Below are positions 23,101 through 35,100 of a stretch of 64,000 nucleotides of DNA, piece after piece. A program made the position numbers and the translations under genes. Below the pieces are notes generated by a model. It was given only the letters and a program-made list of their open reading frames with translations, was not told where the DNA came from and searched no databases. The DNA comes from Nereocystis luetkeana (taxonomy: Eukaryota > Sar > Phaeophyceae > Laminariales > Laminariaceae), in NCBI GenBank assembly GCA_031213475.1, contig JARUPZ010000014.1, forward strand, positions 744,001 through 808,000, in the 5' to 3' direction. Position 1 is the first letter of the stretch. Every line of letters starts with the position of its first letter.

Positions 23101-26100
23101 CTGCCTAACTAAGGGCAGAGGGGTCGTTGTAATAGGGTTACTAAGAGCGCTTTACAGTGCATGTTACACATCGGACAGACCAGATAGATCAGATCTCCAC
23201 ATCATGATCTATAGATCTTTATAGAGAAGATAGGCTCCTGATCTGTATGGTCTAGCTCTGGGTGAGAGCCGTATGATTTTCGTGGTCCAGGGACATTCCT
23301 CTTGGATAGATCTGAACTACCCTGGGTAGAGGTCCTGCGATGCATCTCATAACTGCAGGTTGGGATCTAGATCAATCGTGACCCGTTCGACGCGTGCATA
23401 CTACTCGTTGTATACCTACTAAATATTATTATAATGTAGGCCATGGGATTCTGCCTCGGGTTGCACGTCCATGTGTTCTTAAATTCAATGTGTTTGGGTT
23501 ACTCGACAGCACTCATGACCTAATGCTTCGAATAGACCTTATCAAGCAAGGGGTCTCGTGAAATAGTGCTGAGCCCCTGCCCTAGCACGCGTCTATTTCC
23601 ATTCAGTGCAGTGTTGGATATCGGATATCGGATATCGATATCGGAATCGACTTCGATGTGATACCGCTAACACACAAAACGAAAATGAATTCGAGTCCGA
23701 TACCTGATACATCGAAACGGTTATTCGGTGTCAGCATAAAGAACACGGGGATGCCAGGGAATGGAGGGGCGAAACACGTTCAATACGATAGATCGAATAT
23801 TCGACATTTCGATATATATATCCGAACCTTTGATGCGATACCCAACACTAATTCTACTCCGCTGTGCAAGCGGCGTGAACCCACCTGGCGTTTCGCTATC
23901 CGGAAGCTGTTCCAGAAGTAGTTCCACCGCTAAAATCCGCTCGGAATCAACGGCTTTAAGCAGTTCGCTGAGGTCGAGCAAAAGGTTCTCCCACGTTCCT
24001 TTTCGGCGAAGGAACCGCAAGTGGGCACCGACTAGCTCTGCTGGGGCGTCGGCTTTCACGCGCACAACCAGGGTCCTCTTGGACGCTGAGAGTGCGGTCG
24101 CCCAAGCTTGGAGCCTGCGAAAGAACGTCAGAGTTAGCGTTGGCCTTAGCGTTATTGTTAGCGTTAGAGTTAGCGTCAGCGTTTGTGGCAGCGTTAGCGT
24201 CAGCGTTAGCGTCAGCGTCAGCGTCAGCGTCAGCGTCAGCGTCAGCGTCAGCGTCAGCGTCAGCGTCAGCGTCAGCGTCAGCGTCAGCGTCAGCGTCAGC
24301 GTCAGCGTCAGCGTCAGCGTCAGCGTCAGCGTCAGCGTCAGCGTCAGCGTCAGCGTCAGCGTCAGCGTCAGCGTCAGCGTCAGCGTCAGCGTCAGCGTCA
24401 GCGTCAGCGTCAGCGTCAGCGTCAGCGTCAGCGTCAGCGTCAGCGCCAGCGTCAGCGCCAGCGTCAGCGCCAGCGTCAGCGCCAGCGTCAGCGCCAGCGT
24501 CAGCGCCAGCGTCAGCGCCAGCGCCAGCGTCAGCGCCAGCGTCAGCGCCAGCTCAGCGCCAGCGTCAGCGCCAGCGTCAGCGCCAGCGTCAGCGCCAGCG
24601 TCAGCGCCAGCGTCAGCGTCAGCGTCAGCGTCAGCGTCAGCGTCAGCGTCAGCGTCAGCGTCAGCGTCAGCGCCAGCGTCAGCGCCAGCGTCAGCGCCAG
24701 CGTCAGCGCCAGCGTCAGCGCCAGCGTCAGCGCCAGCGTCAGCGCCAGCGTCAGCGCCAGCGTCAGCGCCAGCGTCAGCGCCAGCGTCAGCGCCAGCGTC
24801 AGCGCCAGCGTCAGCGCCAGCGTCAGCGCCAGCGTCAGCGCCAGCGTCAGCGCCAGCGTCAGCGCCAGCGTCAGCGCCAGCGTCAGCGCCAGCGTCAGCG
24901 CCAGCGTCAGCGCCAGCGTCAGCGTCAGCGTCAGCGTCAGCGTCAGCGTCAGCGTCAGCGTCAGCGTCAGCGTCAGCGTCAGCGTCAGCGTCAGCGTCAG
25001 CGTCAGCGTCAGCGTCAGCGTCAGCGTCAGCGTCAGCGTCAGCGTCAGCGTCAGCGTCAGCGTCAGCGTCAGCGTCAGCGTCAGCGTCAGCGTCAGCGTC
25101 AGCGTCAGCGTCAGCGTCAGCGTCAGCGTCAGCGTCAGCGTCAGCGTCAGCGTCAGCGTCAGCGTCAGCGTCAGCGTCAGCGTCAGCGTCAGCGTCAGCG
25201 TCAGCGTCAGCGTCAGCGTCAGCGTCAGCGTCAGCGTCAGCGTCAGCGTCAGCGTCAGCGTCAGCGTCAGCGTCAGCGTCAGCGTCAGCGTCAGCGTCAG
25301 CGTTAGCGTCAGCGTTAGCGTCAGCGTCAGCGTCAGCGTTAGCGTTAGCGTCAGCGTTGGCGTCAGTGTCAGCCTTAGCGTCAGCCTTAGCGTCTGCCTT
25401 AGCGTCAGCGTTAGCGTCAAACTTCGCGTCAGCCTTGGCGTCATTGTTAGCACCAATGTTAGCATCAGCGCTAGCGTTAGCGTCAGCGCTAGCTTTAGCG
25501 TCAGCGTTAGATTTATCGTTAGTGTTAGCGTTAGCGTTAGCGTTAGCAATAGCGTTCATGTTAGCCTTAGCGTACGCGTTTACGTTATCAATAACGATGG
25601 TGCCAGCGTTAGCGATAGTGTTAGCGTTAACGAAACGCCAACGTTAGCGTCGGCGATAGCATTCGCGTAAGCGTTATCGTCAGATTTCGGGCGAACATTA
25701 TGCCCAAAGGGGTTTGCTCGAAGTAGAAGGCCAGGGGCACTGCTGTTGGGGGTCTGCGGCGAGTTTAGTATCAGGTATAAATCTATTCTGACTAAAGTCA
25801 AGACATTATCAAAAGCCGCATTGGAGGGGAACGGCATAGAAAACGCTGCCGAGTAGGCATGAAAACCAGGGATTAAAGGGGGACACGACCTATCAACAAA
25901 GAAAAACAACAGTAGATGCAATCGGCTTGTCAGTTCGCTCCCAAACTAACGTGAAACGGGGTAACTAACTTGCCGCACCCACGGTAGCCTATTACGACGA
26001 ATAGCGCCGTTAGCAACACACCATAGCTGTTGTTAAAGCTGGAAAGCAGTACCATTGGGTGGAACAGTGAACCGGCGACGTGTTGGAAACAGACACCCGA

Positions 26101-29100
26101 AATACGACCTTGGGGTCCCTTCTGCAGAAGAGCACTTGTCGATATCTACCGTATACGTCTATGAGATGATCACCCGTGTGATAAGATAGCACACCCCCTC
26201 GGAAGCACTTCGAAACAGGTTATCTCGAGGCTGAGGAAGGTGCAACCACCGAGCGACGAGTGTGTGGAAAGATATGTTCGAGATGTTTCCGAAGCCATCA
26301 TTTTTGTGTGTGCCCTCCCCTACCTTGGAGAAACACGGCTTGAAAGATGTTCCAGGGGTTGTTTATCTCGATTGTAGTATACGGCATGTCGATACGTATC
26401 AAACGGCTGTGTCCACCTATAGGGACGGACTGCTGAGATGCAGGGTTGTGGTGATATAATTTATTCGTTATCCAGGCGCGTTAAACGGCATGGCCAAAAA
26501 TATCATACGGCTGTGTATTGCCTGACTGAGTTGCAGGGTTGTGATGGTATGAATAGTTTCGCTAACCAAGCCTCACGATATAGTAGACGTTGATCAGCTT
26601 GTCGCCCGACCATGTGCAGCAAAAGGGTTTGACGAGCTTCAACATCGATCACTCGCATATAGCCAAACCAGAAAGAGGGAAAAACCCAGGGAAACCGAAT
26701 AGATAGGGAAAACCATGCGCACGTGAAAAAGTGTATCCCCCTTCTGCGTCCGTCCACTTCCGGCGTGTCCCCTTTTGGACCCCCGAACAATGATCACTCT
26801 AGTGTTGTCAGCCGTCTAGGAGAAGCGTGGGAGGGCAGGGGTACGCGTAGGATAATGTTGCGCCCGTGCCGTACAACTCCTTGGGTTGTCACTTGGGAAG
26901 CAACCTGTATCATCCCCTCATGATGCAGTGGCAGTCGCTGTACTCGTCACTTACTTAACATCGTCAATTTCTCCCTCTCAAGTAGTCCCATGGGGGTTTA
27001 CAGCGACCTGCTCCAGCTGCTGTCCTTCCGCCAGCTCTATGAATAGTCACCGTGCTACTCCACCACGGGGTGCCTCACAGTAGAAATCGAAAAACGGGAC
27101 ATACAGCAGAAATACCGCAATGTTTCGGAGCGTGTGCCTACAGATCGTCTACTGCATACGAATAACACTCCTTTCAACCGCCATCAAAATACAACGGTCA
27201 CCGTCACCAAAATGTGACGGTTCGCCTGGGTCCGTCGGGTGCCAGATGGGGGGGGGGACAGTCAGCGTCGAGTTAATTTTCTGAGTCATGCTACTACAGC
27301 AGTGCGGTGCTACTACAGTGCGGTAGGCCATGCCTCTACAGTGCGGTAGAGGAGTATACTATTAATAGTATGCTATAGTATTTTTCTGACTGACGGGGGC
27401 TCCTCGCCTGAGGAACCACAGTACTCTACGTATCGCTATCGTCATAAACTATGCAACAACAACAAAAATCGGGATCCCATGTTTACTCAACATATTCCAA
27501 AATACTAAGGCATTCATTGCCCCCAGGGATATTCATCGGGTTGAGCCAGGGCAGGGGTGGGCAGGGGTGGGCAGGGGCGTAAGTAAACGAGAAATCCAAC
27601 ACCCCGCATTCCTCTAGAAATTCCACCCGCCGACTGGTTAATTTTCATTCTGACCTTTTCAGGGGTTGCGTTGTTGTTGTGTCTTTTTTTGTCGTGCACC
27701 CCTGGTCTGAGTGTATGATTGATCTTTCAGACGGGTTTTCGGATGACGTACAGAACACCTGGTGTGAGGACCCTCAGAACCCTGAGAACAATCTAGGAGA
27801 CTCCTACCGTAAAACGCCTCTTCTTACCAGAAACCCAAGAAACATAAAGTCACCTCTTGGCCATGCGAGTCTCGACCCATGCCCTGAGAACAGTTTTTCT
27901 CTTCCGACGGTACTGGAGGAATGACACCAACCGTCCGAAGTGGTGCTGCTGCCTCCGCCCCCCACGCCAAGAGCGGAGGTCGTGCGCCACGGCCAGGCTC
28001 CAACGAGGGTTTGCGTAGGGTGGATTCTGCTCCGATGTACGCACCGACGAACCATTGCCAATGATGGTGTGTGGGTGTTGTTGGTAACATTTCTGCGGCA
28101 ACCAGTGAGGTTATTTATGCCTGTACGAGCGGACGAAACAGATATACCCAAAGGACGGCACTTGTAGACTCTCGGTCGCACGAGTGTATACATAGCGTGC
28201 GGCGCAATGGCTAACCTCCGTCGATCTTCGAACACACTTCCTGGTACCAGATGTGCTGCCAGGTATAATGGTGAGGCTATGTATAGGTTGTGCGTTCTGA
28301 AGCCCCACCTTGAGATCAAATACCGGTAGGAAGTAAGCACCCCGAAGAGTTCTGGCGATATGTTGGAAACCAAAATGAGTCTAGGCCATTCCGACGCATG
28401 TGCCCGCACCCTTTCCCCTCCCGCGCTAGGCGTGAGAGTAGGTTATCAATATTATTATTACGGGGGGGCATAGTCGACAGGACCTATGGTGCACATAAAA
28501 ACCTATACCTGGTATGTTTAACCATTTTTACTAACAATATTTGATCCTGTTAACTATGGTCCCCCGTAATAATAGTTCACTTCACCATCACGGGGGTCCA
28601 AGAAAAAAAACAGAATTAATTATGAACACGAAACAGAAGTATCTCCCAGTGTTTACACACCGCATTTGGTCCTGATTATGATGCTCCCCCGTAACAGCAG
28701 GCAACGCGTCGACTCAACCGTACCATGGCGCGCGAAAAAACTCGCCTCATCGGCTAGTAGGGGTCCCGCCATGACCCACGTAAGATCATCCCATCCCTCT
28801 GAGCACAACAATTCACACTTCCGACTGATCATCTACAGATCATCTATTCCCACAGTTCATGATCTAGAAGTTTCAAGGCAGATACATATGCTGTTCCCGA
28901 TCTTGCATTATCTGTATGATCTACTGTAGCTCATGCTTCCGGGTGGAACCCGTACAATCTCCACGATGTACTGCTGTAGCGCATGTTTCCTGGGTTGGAT
29001 CTGCCCTATAAGGCATATCCTACGCAACCTCTTACAACGGCCGGTGAGAAACTAGATGATCTGCAGCAGATCTTAGTCTGCCCAAGGTATGCAACATATC

Positions 29101-32100
29101 ATAGTGCAGGAGTCGCCTGTGGCAATCTGTCTGGGCGCATACCACGATCGTACAGGAGTGCTCGGGAGCCGTCTGAATCGTACCTTGCCCGTGACATCGC
29201 CTAATAGTAGCAGCCCCTGTTGCGAAAAGCCTTCCCCTTTCTGCTCGTGGTTGCAGCGTTTGGCACCCCGAATGGCCTGGGAGAAAGTTCCAGGCTTGCC
29301 TTCCTTCAAAAGTCGCTCCGGGAGACTAGTCTCTTCAATGCGCGACATATAATTCTTCCACCTACCATTGGGAGGACGGGGCACCGGTCAGCGTGGTGGA
29401 AGGGGTGCTCATTCGTGGTTTGGCTAGGTCATATGACTATTGATCGTGCATCCCTTCCTGCACCGCAACCGTTCCTGCTACTACAGACACACCTCCAATA
29501 TGTGTGCGGTTGTAGCGTGTTTTTCCCTATATGGCATTGAAACTGTCTGCTCATCTTACCCTCTCCGTATCTCGCCGTCTGTGGCCACCATCTGTCTCCC
29601 AGGATAGCTCGATACGATCTGCTCATGCTTTCGCACTTTTGGTGCGTATGTACTTGAAATTCCAATGTCACTCGCCACCGCGACGAAATGACGAGGGGGC
29701 GTCGACGCCATTTGTGAGCAATGGGTTTTTTTTTTAGGAACGGGAACAACAGAGCTTGTCGCTTACTGAAATATCGTGCGATGCGCAAACGACACAGCGG
29801 GTGGTCGCGTCCTCGAACTGTCGGTACCTCGACGCGGGGCCGCGTGATGCTTGCTTTGGAGAAAGCCGACTCTCAGGTGGAGTGATCAAAAACAAAAGGG
29901 GAGATTCGTACGTACGAGACCGCGATTCGACCCCTTTCAAAAAACTGTCCCGTTCACTAAAACTGGGGTAATAAGGCCTAAAGAGGCCTCCATGTCCCCC
30001 GAGAATATCGGCCGCTTAGAGTACGAAGTATTTTATCGGTAGCATACTCTGGACGATGTACCGCCTATGCGGCGACATCCTCGCCTGAGAGTGATCAAAA
30101 ACATGAGGGGATATTCGTACGTACGATACCGCGATTCCACCCCTTTCCTGGCCGTCCCGTTCATTAAAACTGGCGTAGTAAGGCCTACAGAGGCCTTCAT
30201 GTGCCCAGAAATATTGGCCTCTTAGGGCCGGTCTTATCGAGGGCAAAATAAACGGGAAAAAAAAAACGAAATAAAACGAACAGACTTTCGTTTTTCGCAA
30301 AAAACAGAAGGTTGAGTCCTAACGAGGGCAAAAAAAAACGAAACAAAAATAAGAAGCCGAGTCGAATTTTTACGCGGTGCAATTTTTCGGAATGACTTAA
30401 CCGCCACAGCACGTGGTTCCCGGCGATAGCGCTCGACAGCGACGGTGGATAGACACAACTCGCACACGTAAGGCACCCTCCACAGCAGGCGGTTCTCGTG
30501 GTCCAACCCGCTCCCTACGGAGTGCTCTAGAACTTGTGTATCGGCCATCGCTGTTCGATGGCAGACGTTTGAATGTTGAGTGGGACTCATGTCCAAAAAT
30601 ATACCGCCACAGCCACTTCCTGATCCCCCGGTTTCTTACGAGGGTACCCCATGGTGATTCCCTACCCATATGTGCTCGCGCCGTCAGCAGACAAGCCGCG
30701 TGGCAGCCACATGCACTACCTCGGCCATCGTGCGCTTGCCAACCGGTCGTAGAAACTTTATCGGAACTTCATCCCAACGCGTCGAGCCCCTCCTATGTTC
30801 CTCTTCGACCCTGGGTATCCCATATTTCGTTTATTTGGCACCCATTTCGTTTTTATTCAAGTCCTCTGGGACTTGAAAAAAACGAAATGTGAAAACGGAG
30901 GTATCGGGATCTCTACTTCTAATTTTTACAATTCGACCAATAAAACTCACGTACTCTTTAATTCTGTTTTTCGTTTTTTCATTTCGTTTTTTTTTCGTTT
31001 ATTTTGCCCTCGATAAGACCGGCCCTTAGAGTACGAAATATTTTTTCGGTAACGTACTCTCGACGACGTACCGCCTATGCGGCGACATATTTCGGCCTTG
31101 AATAGGCGTTATGTCACGCCCGTTCTACTTATTTTGAACCTATTAATAGTATTATATACCTGGTACCTGGTAGGATTTAGTACTCTCGTGCCAAGTCGTT
31201 TGACCTCTCCTAAAAATCATCATTTTCAAACTGATACGAACTATTACTACCAGGCAGCTCTTAAAACGTAACCCCCGTATTGTAGACTATTTGCTACTTA
31301 TCGTGTAGCTCTGGAGATTGATATGTAGGGGATCGAGCAGGTCTGTATTCGGAAAACCAGTGTGGAGATGATGGTGATGATGATTGTGATGATGATGATG
31401 ATGATGATGATGTTCTCAAACCAGCACGTTTCCCCGTTTCCCTGAAATCTAACCCCATGGTCACATAAACGGCCTAAAACGGTACCATATATATATCTAC
31501 TGTCGTTCCCGTCTATCTAACCCGTGGTCGCAAAGACAGCATATATACATCTTATCTTGTCCGTAGTCGCAAAGTATTACCTACTGTAGTTCGTGGTCGA
31601 ACAAACACTGAAACGTTGTATACCAGAGATCACGCTAACCTAATATAGCTAGGATGCCGACCAATTCTTTGAAAGGTTATACCTACGATTTAGGTTTAAC
31701 CATTCGTTTCTAAGTATGGTTGTCATATTCTATGTTTCATAGTTCGCTCCGACGAACTGCTCCACTCAAGCTATGGGCAATCCGCCACTGGGGAGGAGAG
31801 GCCCCTTCTAATCCCTAGGATGTTCTATAAAGTATATATATATATATGTTCCTGCAAAAATCGGGCCCCCGATGGACACATTCCATTAAGGTCACGCTGG
31901 CACCCGAGCATCTCTTGGTCCCCGGGTTTCGGTCACTCTAACCTCTAGATATTTGATCGGAACGAAAAAAAAAAACATCGCTATCTTGACACGCTGCGTT
32001 TAGAACTTCGGCTGGTTCGGGCTTACCGGGGAGCGACCGATACTTGAAAGAGGTGCACCACAGCAGCTTGTGTTTTTTCTCGAGATTGATCTCCCGCCCG

Positions 32101-35100
32101 TTCTCGACAGAGGCCTACACCTCGACCTTTTTGGAGGTGCTCCAGTGGTCGAAATTGGTCCAAATTTTTGGGGTGCACGAAATGAGACAAAAACACAACC
32201 CCCAACTTGCGGAAAGCTACAGCTCCTCACAGATACCTACAGCCCGGGAAATTGGGGGATGCTCCTGATGGGGTGTGTGAGGGCGTCGAGTGCACCAGAC
32301 GGCAGTCGGAGGCACCCAGAAACGACTCACGAAGTGCTTCTGTTTGTTCCATGTTGCGAGCGAGTAGAACGAAAAGCTCGCAAAAAATGATTTGTTTCAA
32401 GCGAGGGAGCATAGCACAATGGCGTCGAGTGCACCAGACGGCAGTCGTAGGCACCCAGAAACGACTCACGAAGTGCTTTCGTTTGTTCCATGTTGCGAGC
32501 GAGTAGAACGAAAAGCTCGCAAAAAATTATTTGTTTCAAGCGAGGGAGCATAGCACAATGGCTACATCACCGATGAAGAAATGGCCTTGACTAGAAGATT
32601 GCTGTTCTCCGGGCAAATGATATTTCTCTTGCTGGATCGTCGTCGAAGATGCTGCTGGACGTAAAACTACGTTCCCATGATGGGTAGTAAGTTATTGGGC
32701 ACAAAAAAAAAGCGAAAAAGCTCAGGATTCTCGTATATTTGCATGAACCATTCTACATCCACGAAATAAATACGGATCTTGGTTGCAAAGCCCTCACTCT
32801 AATTCCAAGTCGTATGTATATATTGCTGAAAGGCCTACGCGCGGTGACTTGACGACGCATTCCTGAGGGTACTAACGTCCGCTGACATTAGCAGAAACCT
32901 AGGATACAACGCTTTAAATTTAATGAACTCGCACTGATTCCAAGACATTGAATAGCTTAACCCTCCCAGGTACACGTGGTGTGATGGCATGATGTACCTG
33001 GCGGCTCGTTCCTGGCGCTCTTGAAGCTGTCTCGCTGCCCATGCCACTCCATCTGCTTCAAGCCTCGCTTTTGCCTCTCGGTGAATGCGTCTCGCCCTTT
33101 TCGCGCGAAATAAGCGCTGCGTATTAGCCACGACAAGCAGGTGCCGGCCGTTTGGGTGAATAAAGAAGCGCGCGAGGGGGGGGGGGGGACGAAGCAAAAC
33201 AAAATGTACGAGGTGTTATGGTGTCAGTTTACACGCTTATTGACCCCTTGAAAACTGCAGCCACCTATAAGGAGATACACTACCTAGAACTAGTGTGGAG
33301 TCCTTTTTTCAGTAGCATAACGTCGGATTCGTACTTGCTTTCTCCTAGCTCTGGTCGTTTTGGGCGTTCCATAGTATCGCGCCAGGATTGACGCTCGGGA
33401 GGGGCGGGGATACGGCTGTACTTGGCGCCGCCTTCTGTAGCAGGCGGTTACATTTCACGGGCGGAACGTGTTCGCGACACTGCCCGTACTGTGTGGCTAT
33501 GGCCAACATACAATGGTTATTTGCACACAGCGCACTTGCCTGTATTCTGGTTATTTCCGGTAGCACAAAATGACCGCGACACTCGAGTCCCACCACGCTC
33601 CTCTGGGCGTGGGCTAAGCGAGATATATTCCTCAGAAGATGGGCTTGATTCTGCCTGTACAGCAGTGTACAGTGCGAAGCAGCCATTATTCCTCGCCGCC
33701 AATGTCGCTCATGCATTAGTTGATTTGTTTTTCATGAGCAGGTTTTGCTGACGTCTTGTGTCCTTTTTTCTGAGATGTTGCCACGCTTTTTAGTGTGTTA
33801 GGGTTGATTGATCCATGAGTCAAGTACCGCCAATATAGTCATTCACCAACCACGTCGATAAATCGATGTTGCGCGCGTTTAGTTTCTTGCGTAACAACAA
33901 CGGAAGTTGTTTAGGTTTGGGGCGTGTACGTGCGTTTACGCGCAGTCAAAGCACAGTGTGCATGCAGTAGATACCGGGTAGACGACAGCGTGTTTGCGGG
34001 CCGATATAATTGCTCACCATCACGATTCAATCGAACGGGTGCACTACACAAAAGTGCACCATCCCTGTACACCACGCTGAGAACCACGCTAACGGCTATC
34101 GAATACCGATAACCATGCTTGAAGCTGCGTTCCAAGCGTACACACATCCGAGCTCATAACACGAGACTGTAAAGCAAATATCCAAACTCCATTTACGCAG
34201 AGATTTAACACGAAGAGCTGCGCTCACCGTCTCTTGCGCAGTTCGGAAGGCAAAAGTTGGGGTAATTTGTTGATGTACGAACACCAAGCAGCAGACCCCG
34301 CTTCCACGGACGCTCGCTCCCCCCCGGGCACTCCCAACTCGTCAGCTAAACCCGCTTTTGGACTCCAACGCCTATCAGGCGAACTCGCGGTAGAAATTCT
34401 AGGCCAATCAGGCGAACCCGCGGTGGAATTCCTGGGCCAATCAGGTGAACCACCGGTGGATTTTCGAGGCCAGAAAGACTCCTCCGTCCAATTGGTGATA
34501 CTGGTTGCCGAGGACAAGAAGTCGCGGACAGGACCCCCGGTGGTGTTATTTTCGTCGTTCGAAGCAGCGGCTGCGGTGCCGTGGAAACATCACGAGGCGG
34601 CCGTCGGGGGACAGAATAGATTGCTAGCAGAATTGAGACTAGCTGCCGACGAGTCATGCTACTACAGTGCGGTGCCACTACAGTGCGGTTCCCCTACAGT
34701 GTGGTGACACTACAGTGCGATGATACTACAGTGTGGTGCCACTGCAGTGCGGCAGAGGGGGTATATATGGAACTGCTAAATACGTTTGCAGTCCCATTTG
34801 CGCTACGTACGTACACATAAGATCCTGGTTGTGGTGTCCGTGTGGCGAATGTGACTGTCCGTTCGCCTATTTGTACAAAAAAAAACTAAAATTCAGTCTT
34901 CAGGTAACACACGGTATATACAGTTCCTCATGTCGGTAACCTGACAAAACATAGCTGACACCCCCCTCCCCCCCCCCCGGCATTGTAGGGCTAAGAGGGT
35001 CTATGGTCATACGACTACGGCCATGCATGGCATGAATGCATACACCCCCCAACCGCGCTCTGTCTCGAAAAGGATGCGTGGTCAATAGTCAAAAGACTAC

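Noticed and set aside
23721-25647. Open frames of 335-628 residues (poly Ala-Ser, Ala-Asp, Leu-Thr, Arg-Gln, Ser-Val) across the hexamer array
   Set aside because: Every frame on both strands stays open because the repeat period is six. The only protein-like part is the exon 10 piece at 23885-24114.
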